Positions 1 to 8,359 are shown, counted from the stretch's first letter. The stretch is DNA of 39,460 bases from Neobacillus citreus (GCF_018343545.2 NZ_JAGYPE020000011.1:1-39460); one strand, 5' to 3'. Notes: a model not told the origin generated them from the letters alone. Numbers and translations are program-made.

Positions 1-664
1 TCCAAATACCGAAGGACCCGTTAGATAATTCCTTTAACCCGCCTGGCTCCATAACTAAACTTAGGAAAAATAATACAATCGACCCGAAAAGCATCATGTA
101 TCCAGTCAATAAGCGGGGGTCCAATGTATCGGAAACTTTCTTTATCAGCACAAAACTATATGCCTGTGTAAGAATCGATAAAAAGATATACAGGTCCCCA
201 AGGGAAATACTGCTTAGGGACAAACCGCCATGTCCTGCCAAAACAATAAAGGCAACCCCAGTAAAACCTAAGATGATTCCCATAACTTTTACTAACGTTA
301 CCCTGCTCTTTAAAAAAATAAATGCCAGAATGGCCGACAAGAGCGGTCCTAGCCCTAGGATAAGTCCACCGTTTGAAGCAGTGGTTTTGGCTAAACCAAT
401 CGACAAAAAGAAATGGTGACAGACCACGTTGAAAAATCCAGCCGCAGCGATATAACGGAGTTCCTTTCTAGTCGGTATTCGGACCTTCTTTAATAAGGCT
501 AGGATAGTAAAGACAGATATTGCTGCGGTGAAAATCCGTAATGACGTTATCGTAACGATAGGAAAATGCGAGACAATCACTTTGATGCCGACAACGTTAA
601 AACCCCATGCTGCCATCACTATAACGAGCAGCAAATACATCTGGAATTTTTGCTCTTTTGCCAT
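1..664 (-). CDS. EamA/DMT-family transporter, N-terminal part (runs off the window)
   Basis: The minus strand is open from an ATG at 664 to the window edge, giving 221 residues without a stop. The product begins MAKEQKFQMYLLLVIVMAAW and shows six to seven hydrophobic segments. The phrases WGFNVVGIK near the N-terminus and LGLGPLLSAILAFIFLKSR after it are typical of the first EamA repeat; a second repeat begins near residue 160. Full-length DMT exporters have about 300 residues and ten membrane helices, so about 80 residues are missing. The family exports metabolites such as amino acids, but the substrate cannot be told here. An AGTGGGG ribosome site lies just before the ATG. It is divergent from the rhodanese gene. 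Confidence 0.85.
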   Translation of the reverse strand, partial: MAKEQKFQMYLLLVIVMAAWGFNVVGIKVIVSHFPIVTITSLRIFTAAISVFTILALLKKVRIPTRKELRYIAAAGFFNVVCHHFFLSIGLAKTTASNGGLILGLGPLLSAILAFIFLKSRVTLVKVMGIILGFTGVAFIVLAGHGGLSLSSISLGDLYIFLSILTQAYSFVLIKKVSDTLDPRLLTGYMMLFGSIVLFFLSLVMEPGGLKELSNGSFGIW

Positions 665-703
665 ATCCCCACTTCTTTCTTTTTCCGTAAAATATAATGC
701 CAA

Positions 704-718
704 CATTATACAATAATG
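704..718. promoter_or_regulatory. Inverted repeat in the divergent promoter region
   Basis: CATTAT and ATAATG arms of 6 bp are separated by 3 bases, about 40 bases upstream of the exporter start. Read on the minus strand it contains TATAAT, so it could be a -10 element inside an operator. No cognate regulator is visible. This is inference only. Confidence 0.3.
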
Positions 719-813
719 GCAGTCATTTTTGTTCAGCTTTTTTTCGGCTAACGAAAGATATTAACCCCTCAAATAATAAAATTGTGTTATTCTTTTGAAT
801 GGGGGTGTTTGTA

Positions 814-1158
814 ATGTCAGTTAAAAAAATTACAGCTAAAGAGCTGCATAAAAGATTGCAGGCACGAGAAAATGTTATGATTTTAGATGTCCGTGCAAAC
901 GAGAAATACAACGAGTTTCACATAGAAGATACCCATGTAGAAAGCCGCAATATTCCAAAAACGGAAATATTTCAACTTGAAGAAAATAAGGACAAACAGC
1001 TTACCTTACCGAAAGACAGAGAGGTCATCGTTACCTGCACGACCGGGAATTCGGCAGCAAAGTGCGCGAATATCCTTGACCAGAAAAATTACCAGGTCAC
1101 GCTATTGGAAGGCGGAGTTACAGCCTGGAAGGACTTCTTAAAGTCACTTGAAGATTAA
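814..1158 (+). CDS. Single-domain rhodanese-like protein
   Basis: The 114-residue protein is one rhodanese domain. It has the DVR motif at residues 25-27 and an active-site loop starting at Cys75 (CTTGNSA), the position that carries the persulfide in sulfurtransferases. There is no signal peptide, so it is cytoplasmic. I chose the ATG at 814 because GGGGGTG lies 7 bases before it; an in-frame ATG 15 bases upstream has no ribosome site. It is the first gene of an apparent operon with two transporters, 18 bases before the next gene. The family moves sulfane sulfur; the acceptor is unknown. The link to the transporters is positional only. Confidence 0.88.
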   Translation: MSVKKITAKELHKRLQARENVMILDVRANEKYNEFHIEDTHVESRNIPKTEIFQLEENKDKQLTLPKDREVIVTCTTGNSAAKCANILDQKNYQVTLLEGGVTAWKDFLKSLED

Positions 1159-1176
1159 AAAAGGGAGAGACCCTTT

Positions 1177-2145
1177 ATGCTGCAAAAATTGAATAAAAAA
1201 CTAGAGAAAATTATGCCATTTATAACCCCGGTTAGTGTTATAACCGGGGTTATCTTAAGTGCCTATATAAAGGATTTTTCCTTTTTAATCCCGTGGATTT
1301 TCGCCTTTATGACCTTTGCCGGAAGCTTAAACTCCAATTTCAAATCGTTAAAAGATGCGATGCTTCATCCGTTTCCTATTTTTATAGCGATGCTGATTCT
1401 CCATATTCTCATGCCGCTGTTTGCATGGGGAGTGGGGCATATCACCTTCCCAAATGATGCCTATACCATTACGGGTTTAATTTTAGGTATGGTCATTCCA
1501 ACGGGCATTACGAGCTTTGTTTGGGTTTCTATTTATAAAGGGAATATTCCGCTTGTGTTATCTATTATTTTAATCGACACCTTGTTATCACCAATCATTG
1601 TTCCATATTCTCTCTCGGTCTTTATGGGACAAAAAATCGAAATGGATTATGTCGATATCATGAAAGGATTATTGGGAATGATCGTGATCCCATCCATTAT
1701 CGGCATGCTGTTAAACCAGTGGACAAAAGGAAAAATAAATCAACAATTAGGGGTAAAGCTTGCCCCATTTTCAAAAATCAGTATGGGTGTTGTTGTGATG
1801 CTGAATGGAGCGGTTGTTGCTCCCTATCTAAGAAATATTGACCTTAAACTAATCGGCATTATGATGACAGTCTTTGTTATTGCACTGTGCGGATATTTGC
1901 TTTCTTTTTTCCTTGGGAGGCTTTTGATTGGCGACCGGGACACGGCTATCACCTTGACCTTTTCAGGGGGAATGAGAAATATTAGTGCCGGGGCTGTCAT
2001 CAGCGTCACGTATTTCCCGCCGGCGGTGGCCGTTCCGGTAGTGGTAGGAATGCTTTTCCAACAAATATTAGCGTCTTTAAATGGACATTTTATCGCAAAA
2101 TACTACCAAAAAGGCGCGGAAAAGCAGGATTCAGTTGCTGTCTAG
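1177..2145 (+). CDS. Bile acid:sodium symporter (BASS) family transporter
   Basis: The 322-residue protein has about nine to ten hydrophobic segments and the BASS pattern. There is a conserved helix with GLILGMVIPTGITSFVWVSI near residues 100-120. A late segment reads TLTFSGGMRNISAGAVISV, with the GxRN-type motif of the sodium-binding crossover region. Family members import organic anions such as bile acids, pantoate or keto acids with sodium; the substrate here is not known. GGGAGA precedes the ATG. It sits between the rhodanese and the NCS2-type permease, with short gaps on both sides. Odd feature: a perfect 13-bp inverted repeat at 1222-1253 inside the early coding region. Confidence 0.82.
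   Translation: MLQKLNKKLEKIMPFITPVSVITGVILSAYIKDFSFLIPWIFAFMTFAGSLNSNFKSLKDAMLHPFPIFIAMLILHILMPLFAWGVGHITFPNDAYTITGLILGMVIPTGITSFVWVSIYKGNIPLVLSIILIDTLLSPIIVPYSLSVFMGQKIEMDYVDIMKGLLGMIVIPSIIGMLLNQWTKGKINQQLGVKLAPFSKISMGVVVMLNGAVVAPYLRNIDLKLIGIMMTVFVIALCGYLLSFFLGRLLIGDRDTAITLTFSGGMRNISAGAVISVTYFPPAVAVPVVVGMLFQQILASLNGHFIAKYYQKGAEKQDSVAV
1222..1253 (+). repeat. Perfect 13-bp inverted repeat inside the BASS gene
   Basis: The arms ATAACCCCGGTTA (1222-1234) and TAACCGGGGTTAT (1241-1253) are exact complements around the 6-base loop GTGTTA. The repeat starts about 45 bases after the start codon and encodes residues around ITPVSVITGVI. In mRNA it would be a very stable hairpin. No T-run follows, so it is not a standard terminator. 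Confidence 0.85.
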
Positions 2146-2163
2146 AAAGAAGGAAATTTTATC

Positions 2164-3474
2164 ATGAAGGAACAAACAATAAAGGATAGCGGATTGATTA
2201 CTAGTGTCCAGGGAATTCAGTGGGCTGTTTTTATGTTAACGAACGTAATTGCAGTGCCGGTCGTTGTTGGAGCAGCCTTTCATATGGCACCGGCTGAAAT
2301 CGCTGACTTTATGCAGCGCATGCTGTTTGTAACAGGAATTGCTACCTTAATTCAGATTTTTTTCGGCCATCGTCTTCCCCTTGTGGAAGGGGCAGCAGGA
2401 ATGTGGTGGGCCATTTTTATTCTGCTTGGGACTATGAGTACCCCGGCCAATCAAGGAAATGTGCTTCAGCAATTAGAAATGGGGTTAATCATCGCCGGAA
2501 TATTACTGGCCATTATCGGATTTTTGCCGATTATTGAAAAAATACGCCTCCTATTTACACCGATTGTAACTGGCGTTTACTTAATATTGCTGGTCAGTCA
2601 ATTGAGCGGTTCGTTTTTAAAAAGCATGCTTGGCTTCACCGCGACCGGCCATTTAAACGGAAAAATTACACTTATTAGTTTCCTTGTTATTTTCATTATT
2701 TTATTCATATCTTTGAAAACCAATGGCATATTAAGGAGCTTAGGACCGCTTGTTGGAATCATTGTTGGCTGGACTATGTTCCATTTCCTCGGTTTGATTG
2801 ATACAAATCAGTCCTACGAGCCCTCAAGATGGTTCAGTATTCCGAAAATGTTTGCATGGGGAACCCCGAAGTTTGATATTGGGATCATACTTACCACTCT
2901 CCTTACTTCGGTCGTCCTCATTTCCAACGTGATCTCCAGCGTTTTGGTAGTTGGACTGGCTTTAGAAAAAAGGGTGAAGCCTAATCAGTATCAAAAGGGG
3001 ATTTTTGGGAATGGAGTTGGTTTAATCTTCTCCGGACTCTTTTCCGTAGTGGGCGTCATCCCGCTGGCTATTTCTGCTGGATTCATCATGACCACTGGCA
3101 TTAAAAAATTGCTCCCACTTATCATTGGGGCGATATTAATCACTGTGTCAGGATTTTTTCCATATATAGGAGGATTTTTAGCAACCCTGCCCTTAGAAGT
3201 CGCTTATGCTTCCCTCTTTACCATGTTTACACAGTTGCTTGGCTTTGGTATCCGTGATTTAATGGGGCAAGAGCCGACGGGACGGAACCTGATGGTGATT
3301 GGAATTTCCTTAATGACAGGAATCGGCATCATGTTTTTACCGCCCGAAGCGTTTGAAAATATCGCTCCTTGGCTGCGGAATATTGTTTCCAACGGACTGC
3401 TCATAGGCCTTATTTTATGTTTCTTGTTAGAGCATTTGGTTTTTCAAAAAAAGATGATTCGACAGACCTCGTAA
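2164..3474 (+). CDS. NCS2/NAT-type uracil/xanthine permease family protein
   Basis: The 436-residue membrane protein has about 12 to 14 hydrophobic segments and the general layout of nucleobase:cation symporter-2 proteins: an early FGHRLPLVEGAAGMWW region and a late signature region near residues 295-315. The usual NAT signature N-x-G-x4-T appears as SAGFIMTT, so the Asn is Ser in this protein and it belongs to a divergent branch. The family imports uracil, xanthine or related bases; the substrate here is uncertain. GAAGGAAA precedes the ATG. It is the last gene of the rhodanese-BASS-permease unit and is followed at once by a strong terminator. Adenine deaminase is encoded about 1 kb further on, in the opposite direction. 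Confidence 0.75.
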   Translation: MKEQTIKDSGLITSVQGIQWAVFMLTNVIAVPVVVGAAFHMAPAEIADFMQRMLFVTGIATLIQIFFGHRLPLVEGAAGMWWAIFILLGTMSTPANQGNVLQQLEMGLIIAGILLAIIGFLPIIEKIRLLFTPIVTGVYLILLVSQLSGSFLKSMLGFTATGHLNGKITLISFLVIFIILFISLKTNGILRSLGPLVGIIVGWTMFHFLGLIDTNQSYEPSRWFSIPKMFAWGTPKFDIGIILTTLLTSVVLISNVISSVLVVGLALEKRVKPNQYQKGIFGNGVGLIFSGLFSVVGVIPLAISAGFIMTTGIKKLLPLIIGAILITVSGFFPYIGGFLATLPLEVAYASLFTMFTQLLGFGIRDLMGQEPTGRNLMVIGISLMTGIGIMFLPPEAFENIAPWLRNIVSNGLLIGLILCFLLEHLVFQKKMIRQTS

Positions 3475-3505
3475 TCCCTTCCTGCTTGATGGAAGGGATT
3501 TTTTA
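3473..3505 (+). terminator. Rho-independent terminator after the permease
   Basis: AATCCCTTCC (3473-3482) pairs with GGAAGGGATT (3491-3500) around an 8-base loop and is followed by a T-rich tract. It starts at the stop codon of the permease gene and closes the three-gene unit. Confidence 0.9.
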
Positions 3506-3541
3506 TATTTGTTTTTGGAGAAAGTAATAAAGAAATTTTTA

Positions 3542-3571
3542 TTGACATGAAACCAAATGGTTTTATATAAT
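3542..3571 (+). promoter_or_regulatory. SigmaA-type promoter of the SRPBCC-arsR operon
   Basis: TTGACA (3542-3547) and TATAAT (3566-3571) are both consensus, with an 18-base spacer. Transcription should start near 3578, so the GTG at 3579 is too close to be the coding start. Confidence 0.85.
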
Positions 3572-3594
3572 CAAAAATGTGAAACCGAATGGTT
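3551..3594 (+). promoter_or_regulatory. Two operator-like repeats overlapping the promoter
   Basis: AACCAAATGGTT (3551-3562) lies in the spacer between -35 and -10. AACCGAATGGTT (3583-3594) lies just after the start point. They are 32 bases apart, about three helical turns, and share their flanks (TGAA before, TATAT after). Each is a near-palindrome AACC-N4-GGTT. The natural candidate to bind them is the ArsR repressor encoded two genes down. Binding is inferred. Confidence 0.65.
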
Positions 3595-3626
3595 GTATAT
3601 TCTTATTAGAAAGCAGGCGAATTGGT

Positions 3627-4046
3627 ATGGTAAATACACTAGAAGATATCAAGAAATCGATTGTTATTGATGCACCAATTGAAAAAGTATGGGAGCACGT
3701 TTCTACGGCTGAAGCGATTGGGGAATGGTTCATGCCAAACGACTTCAAACCGGAAGTGGGTCATGAGTTTCACTTGCAATCTCCATTTGGCCCATCTCCT
3801 TGTAAAGTAACCGAATTTGATCCGCCCAATCGTCTTTCATTTAAATGGGATACAGAAGGCTGGTTTGCATCCTTTATTTTGAAAGATTTAGGTGGGAAAA
3901 CGGAGTTTACGTTAATTCATGGTGGCTGGAAGCCTGCTGATGAAGTCATCGGTAAAGCCGGTCAAAAATCTGGTGTCATTCGTGAACACATGTCTGGCGG
4001 CTGGAGTGGCATTATCGAAAAGTTAAAAAGGATTGTGGAGGGCTAA
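3627..4046 (+). CDS. SRPBCC (AHSA1-like) domain protein
   Basis: The 139-residue protein is a single START/SRPBCC fold. It begins with the usual [14 protein letters not shown] strand ([18 protein letters not shown]), then WFMPNDFKP, a central beta sheet and a C-terminal helix ending [15 protein letters not shown]. These proteins have a hydrophobic cavity that binds small ligands; the name AHSA1 reflects a weak resemblance to the Hsp90 activator. I take the ATG at 3627 because the longer frame would begin at the predicted transcription start and run through the second operator. It is directly followed by an ArsR regulator, a pairing common in Firmicutes. The ligand is unknown. Confidence 0.85.
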   Translation: MVNTLEDIKKSIVIDAPIEKVWEHVSTAEAIGEWFMPNDFKPEVGHEFHLQSPFGPSPCKVTEFDPPNRLSFKWDTEGWFASFILKDLGGKTEFTLIHGGWKPADEVIGKAGQKSGVIREHMSGGWSGIIEKLKRIVEG

Positions 4047-4412
4047 GTGTCTGCAGCAGCACAAAAGCATGATGTGTTTCAGGCAATTGCTGACCCTACC
4101 AGGAGAGAAGTGCTAAAGCTTCTTTCTGAAAAAGAATTGCCGATTTCGGAAATTACATCGCATTTTTCGATAAGCCGGACGGCTATTGCCAAGCATTTGA
4201 AAATCCTTTCCGAGGCGGAATTGGTCAGCGGACGAAAGGAAGGCCGTGAAAAAATTTACCGGCTCCATCCTGAACCGCTCTCGGAGCTAAAGCAGTTCTA
4301 TGACCAATTCTGGAACAATAGGCTTTCTGTGTTGAAGCATATCGTGGAAACGGGCAGGGAAAACAGCGGCCTAAAAGTGATTCAATCAGAGACAGAAAAA
4401 AAAGAACCTTAA
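4047..4412 (+). CDS. ArsR-family transcriptional repressor
   Basis: The 121-residue protein is a winged-helix ArsR/SmtB regulator: FQAIADPTRREVLKLL at the N-terminus, the recognition helix SRTAIAKHLKIL near residues 45-56, and a wing with GRKEGREKIYRL. The Cys residues used for metal sensing in ArsR or SmtB are absent. It therefore resembles the metal-independent SdpR/YdfF-like branch that accompanies SRPBCC proteins. It starts with GTG directly after the stop of the upstream gene, with GGAGGG 6 bases before it. It probably represses its own operon through the two repeats at the promoter (inference). Confidence 0.88.
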   Translation: MSAAAQKHDVFQAIADPTRREVLKLLSEKELPISEITSHFSISRTAIAKHLKILSEAELVSGRKEGREKIYRLHPEPLSELKQFYDQFWNNRLSVLKHIVETGRENSGLKVIQSETEKKEP

Positions 4413-4430
4413 AACAGGTTCTTTTTTTTG
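4402..4430 (+). terminator. Terminator of the SRPBCC-arsR operon
   Basis: AAGAACCT (4402-4409) pairs with AGGTTCTT (4416-4423) around TAAAAC and is followed by a run of T. The loop contains the arsR stop codon. Confidence 0.88.
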
Positions 4431-4451
4431 TACACTAACACAAGGCAAACG

Positions 4452-6191
4452 CTACCCTGCATCTATCGAGATATGCTGAAACTTGGAAACCTGAAACAAG
4501 CCCATATCGGTTAGCTTTAATTCAGGTATCACCGGCAGTGTTAAAAAGGAAAGAGTTAAAAATGGGTTGAACTGGCGATTTGCTCCTAACTGGTTTAGTG
4601 CACCATGGATATTGTTCAGATTGGCGTAAACCTCTTGATAGGAGCGGTCCGACATCAATCCCGCGATGGAAAGCTTTAATGCTGCAAGGACCTTGCCATC
4701 TTTTACAACTACCATTCCGCCTTGCATCTCCTTAATAGTTTTGGCGGCCATCACCATATCACGATCGTTTGTGCCGGCGATTACAAGATTATGGGAATCA
4801 TGGGCGATTGTAGTCGCAATGGCACCGGATTTCAGCCCTAGACCTTTGACAATTCCCAAACCGATAAAACCACTCTGGTGATGGCGTTCAATCACGGCCA
4901 ATTTTAGCTGGTCTTTATCCAAAGAGCATTGAAAGAAACCGGACTCATTTGTTTCCACCTGTTCAACGATATGACGTGTCACCAGGCTATTTGGAATGAT
5001 TTCGATGATGTTTGCCTTATGGGATTGAACCGGAATTTGAAATTCATCCTCGGAAATTTCATGGAAATGAACCGTATGGGTTAAAGTGCTTGGGAGTTCC
5101 TGCTGGCTGCTTTCTGGAAAGTGTACGATGGCTCCTTTTTTGACCACAGCTGTCCCGTCCTTATAAACATCGGCAATTTTAAAACTTTCAAGATCCTCCA
5201 TGATGATGAAATCGGCTTTATATCCGGGAGCGATAGCCCCTTTTTCCTCAAGTCCAAAACATTCTGCCGCGTTGATCGTTGCCATTTGAATAGCGGTTAT
5301 TGGGGAGATGCCGGATGAGACCGCCAGCCTAACATTGTGATCGATGCTTCCTTCATGAAGCAGGTCGTCTAGATGTTTATCATCTGTCACGAATAAGCAG
5401 CGTCGGGCATTATGTTCATTTACGACGGGGATCAATTGACGTAAATCCTTGGCCACAGTCCCTTCACGGATCATGACATACATTCCCCGCTTGAGACGTT
5501 CCTTTGCTTCTGCAGCGTTGGTACACTCGTGATCGGTTCGGATGCCGGCAGCCATGTACACATTTATATCATTTGCGGAAAGACCTGCTGCATGGCCATC
5601 AATTTTTTTCCCAAAAGCTTTAGAAGCAGCAATCTTTGCGAGCATATCCATGTCACAGTTAACAACTGCAGGAAAATTCATTACTTCAGCCAATCCTAGA
5701 ACCTTTGGCTGCTGAAAAAAAGGTTTTAAATGTTCGGCATTTAAAACAGCACCGGAATGTTCGAACTCAGTCGCAGGGACACAGGAAGGGAGCATAAAGT
5801 AAAAGTCAAACGGCAGGTTTTCGGAAGCATCAAGCATATATTGGATTCCTTCGGTACCCAGAACGTTGGCAATTTCATGTGGATCTGCGATAACAGTCGT
5901 TACACCATGCAAAAGAAGAACTTTGGCAAATTCGGAAGGTGTGACGATGGATGACTCGATATGAACATGTCCATCGATGAAGGCAGGAGTTAAATAAGCC
6001 CCATTCGCATCAATCACCTGTTTCCCCTCATATGTGCCAATGCCCGCAAAGTAACCATCTGCAATCGCAATGTCCCCTTCAATCATTTCCCCATTAAAAA
6101 CATCGATAATTTTTGCGTTTTTAATAACTGTATCGGCTGGTTCTTTGCCGGATGCAACCGAGATTCTTCTTGCCAATTGTTGTCTTTCCAT
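4452..6191 (-). CDS. ade: Adenine deaminase
   Basis: The 579-residue protein matches adenine deaminase, which converts adenine to hypoxanthine and ammonia in purine salvage and in the use of adenine as nitrogen source. It is an amidohydrolase with the metal motif DGHVHIESS near residue 75, followed by TVIADPHEIANV. A second metal-site region around GKKIDGHAAGLS and IRTDHECT follows. The C-terminal domain shows IAHDSHNLVIAGTND, typical of the bacterial Ade family. I prefer the ATG at 6191 over the one at 6200, because the AGGGGGG ribosome site lies 9 bases from the former and directly abuts the latter. It is a single-gene unit. A near-match to a TnrA box lies upstream at 6255-6271. Confidence 0.95.
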   Translation of the reverse strand: MERQQLARRISVASGKEPADTVIKNAKIIDVFNGEMIEGDIAIADGYFAGIGTYEGKQVIDANGAYLTPAFIDGHVHIESSIVTPSEFAKVLLLHGVTTVIADPHEIANVLGTEGIQYMLDASENLPFDFYFMLPSCVPATEFEHSGAVLNAEHLKPFFQQPKVLGLAEVMNFPAVVNCDMDMLAKIAASKAFGKKIDGHAAGLSANDINVYMAAGIRTDHECTNAAEAKERLKRGMYVMIREGTVAKDLRQLIPVVNEHNARRCLFVTDDKHLDDLLHEGSIDHNVRLAVSSGISPITAIQMATINAAECFGLEEKGAIAPGYKADFIIMEDLESFKIADVYKDGTAVVKKGAIVHFPESSQQELPSTLTHTVHFHEISEDEFQIPVQSHKANIIEIIPNSLVTRHIVEQVETNESGFFQCSLDKDQLKLAVIERHHQSGFIGLGIVKGLGLKSGAIATTIAHDSHNLVIAGTNDRDMVMAAKTIKEMQGGMVVVKDGKVLAALKLSIAGLMSDRSYQEVYANLNNIHGALNQLGANRQFNPFLTLSFLTLPVIPELKLTDMGLFQVSKFQHISIDAG

Positions 6192-6254
6192 GCGCACCAT
6201 CCCCCCTGAACTCTATATCTGACATATATTCTTTCCATACTAGTATTCTGTTAG

Positions 6255-6271
6255 TGTACGTAATTATTACA
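6255..6271 (-). promoter_or_regulatory. Possible TnrA-type box upstream of ade
   Basis: TGTACGTAATTATTACA matches TGTNA-N7-TNACA with one mismatch. It lies about 47 bases before a plausible ade start point, the distance at which TnrA activates. A nitrogen signal would make sense for an ammonia-releasing enzyme. A one-mismatch match in AT-rich DNA is weak evidence. Confidence 0.35.
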
Positions 6272-6395
6272 AGGTGGGATAAAGTCCTTCCAAAAATAAA
6301 ACGGACTGCAAAATTGAATATATACGATTTAAATGCTAGGTTATAACCGCTGGCTTTTTTATGATACAATTTCCTTAAAAAAGGAGTCGGCCAAC

Positions 6396-7331
6396 ATGAA
6401 TATCATTGACCTTCATTGTGATGCATTACTTAAGCTTTCGGAAGGTAAAGGTAAGCTGCTCTTTGCCAATGCCCCGGAATTAGAGACAAACAAAGCTCGC
6501 CTGCAGCAAGGCAAAATCAAGGCACAGTGCTTTGCGATCTTTATCGAACCGGATATCCCATCCGACCAAAAGTTCCAGGCAGCGCTGGAGCAAGTTGATT
6601 ATTTTTATAAGGAAGTCTTAGGGGAAAATCCCGATATGGTACATATAAAGAATTGGGCTGATTTTGACCAGCTCAAAATTGGCCAGATTGGCGCGATGCT
6701 GACGCTTGAAGGTGTCGACGCAATTGGCAATGACCTTATGAAGTTGCGTACATTGTTCCGATTAGGTGTCCGTTCTGTCGGTCTTACCTGGAATAACGCC
6801 AATTTGGCGGCTGACGGTGCCGGCGAGCCGCGCGGGGCGGGGCTTACACTATTTGGTAAGGAAATCGTGCAATTAAACAATGAACATCAAGTCCTAACGG
6901 ATGTATCTCATTTGTGCGAAAAAGCATTCTGGGATGTCATAGAACTTGCAGATTACCCGATTGCGAGCCACTCAAATGCCAAATCCCTTTGTAACCACCC
7001 CCGCAATTTAACTGATGAGCAAGCTGCGGCAATGTTCCAAAAGGGCGGACTGATCCATGTCGTCTATAATCCGCCATTTATTAATGAATCTGGGGATGCG
7101 CACATAAGTGACCTCATCAAGCATATTGACCATTTCTGCTCCCTTGGCGGGGTAAAACAAATTGGTCTAGGGTCGGATTTTGATGGAATCTCCCAATTTA
7201 TCATTGATTTAGAGAATGCTTCCAAATCGCAAAATTTGCTCAATGAACTTTTAAAACATTACAGTGAAGAAGAGGTTAGGGGCTTTGCCTCACAAAATTT
7301 TCTTGACCACCGGCCGGGTGCAGCACGATGA
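6396..7331 (+). CDS. M19-family (renal-type) dipeptidase
   Basis: The 311-residue protein is a metallo-dipeptidase of the amidohydrolase fold. The expected zinc ligands are visible: His7 and Asp9 in DLHCDA, Glu105 in LTLEG, His172 in DVSH and His192 in ASHSN. Asp261 is in GLGSDFDG. The family cleaves dipeptides, often those with D-residues at the C-terminal position. No signal peptide is present, so it is cytoplasmic. The ATG at 6396 has AAGGAG 9 bases upstream; an earlier in-frame ATG has none. Its last 4 bases overlap the DmpA-type aminopeptidase gene, so the two are probably translated together for peptide scavenging. Confidence 0.92.
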   Translation: MNIIDLHCDALLKLSEGKGKLLFANAPELETNKARLQQGKIKAQCFAIFIEPDIPSDQKFQAALEQVDYFYKEVLGENPDMVHIKNWADFDQLKIGQIGAMLTLEGVDAIGNDLMKLRTLFRLGVRSVGLTWNNANLAADGAGEPRGAGLTLFGKEIVQLNNEHQVLTDVSHLCEKAFWDVIELADYPIASHSNAKSLCNHPRNLTDEQAAAMFQKGGLIHVVYNPPFINESGDAHISDLIKHIDHFCSLGGVKQIGLGSDFDGISQFIIDLENASKSQNLLNELLKHYSEEEVRGFASQNFLDHRPGAAR

Positions 7332-8359
7332 AAATACGCGAAATGGGTATAACCATTGGAAAGCTTAATACTGGCGAAAAAAATTGCATAACTGACGTCC
7401 CAGGTGTAATGGTTGGGCACGTGACACTAGATTATCCTTTAAACGAAACAGGCACCGACTATGTCTGTACGGGAGTAACCGCTATTTTACCCCATAGTGG
7501 AAACATGTTTAAAGAAAAAGTGACGGCGGCAAGCTGTGTCCTGAATGGTTTTGGCAAAACAACTGGACTAGTACAAGTAAATGAATTAGGTGTTCTCGAA
7601 TCGCCGATTATGTTAACAAACACCTTTGGAGTCCCGGCGGTGACTCAAGGCACGATTGAATATATGCTGGAGGAAAATCCAGAAATCGGTGATACGACTG
7701 GAACCATCAATATTGTGGTGGGGGAATGCAATGACAGCTATTTAAACTCAATTCGTAAGTTTCCGGTTAAACCAGAGCATGCCATTGAAGCGATCAATAA
7801 GGCCTCCAATCATCAAGCTGAAGAAGGGGCCGTTGGTGCCGGAAAAGGCATGGTCTGCTTTGGGTACAAGGGCGGGATAGGCTCATCATCCCGAGTGGTA
7901 TCAGGCTATACAGTGGGATGCATGGTCCTCAGTAATTTTGGCAGAAAAGAAGATTTCCGCGGCTTTCAATATGAAACCAAAGGCGGACTCTCTGAAACTG
8001 CTGACGGTTCCATTATTATCGTTTTGGCGACCGATGCCCCATTGAGCGACCGGCAGCTAAAACGCGTGGCGAAGCGTTGCGGAATTGGTCTTGGGCGGAC
8101 AGGTAGCCATTTCAGTCACGGAAGCGGCGATATTGTGATTGCCTTTTCAAACGCTCATAAAATTCCTCATTTTTCAGATGAGACGGCAGAAACACGGACA
8201 CAGCTGCGCGAAGACCATCCCATTATGAATCAGCTATTTGCCGCAGCAGCTGAAGCAGCGGAGGAAGCGATTCTTAATTCCTTGACCCAGGCCGTTACCA
8301 CACATGGACGGGAAGGCCATGTTGTCGAAGCTATTTGTTTAAGGAAAGAAGGAAATTAA
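7328..8359 (+). CDS. DmpA/P1-family aminopeptidase (self-processing N-terminal nucleophile type)
   Basis: The 343-residue protein matches the P1 peptidase family (DmpA, beta-peptidyl aminopeptidases). It begins with ITDVPGVMVGHVTL and has the processing region KGGIGSSSRVV at residues 181-191. In this family the precursor cleaves itself in that region to expose a Ser nucleophile; one of Ser186-188 is the candidate here. Known members release N-terminal L- or D-residues or beta-amino acids. The start overlaps the dipeptidase stop as ATGA. The pairing suggests a small peptide-degrading unit, perhaps for D-amino-acid or cell-wall peptides (inference). Confidence 0.88.
   Translation: MKIREMGITIGKLNTGEKNCITDVPGVMVGHVTLDYPLNETGTDYVCTGVTAILPHSGNMFKEKVTAASCVLNGFGKTTGLVQVNELGVLESPIMLTNTFGVPAVTQGTIEYMLEENPEIGDTTGTINIVVGECNDSYLNSIRKFPVKPEHAIEAINKASNHQAEEGAVGAGKGMVCFGYKGGIGSSSRVVSGYTVGCMVLSNFGRKEDFRGFQYETKGGLSETADGSIIIVLATDAPLSDRQLKRVAKRCGIGLGRTGSHFSHGSGDIVIAFSNAHKIPHFSDETAETRTQLREDHPIMNQLFAAAAEAAEEAILNSLTQAVTTHGREGHVVEAICLRKEGN

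Noticed and set aside
96..419. Open frame of 107 codons on the plus strand
   Set aside because: It is antisense to the EamA exporter, which has a ribosome site, family motifs and membrane segments; the plus frame has none of these.
3579..3626. Extended start of the SRPBCC protein at a GTG
   Set aside because: It lies at the predicted transcription start and runs through the second operator repeat; there would be no ribosome site.
6192..6395. Purine riboswitch or PurR box between ade and the dipeptidase gene
   Set aside because: I looked for the conserved purine-riboswitch core and found no match.
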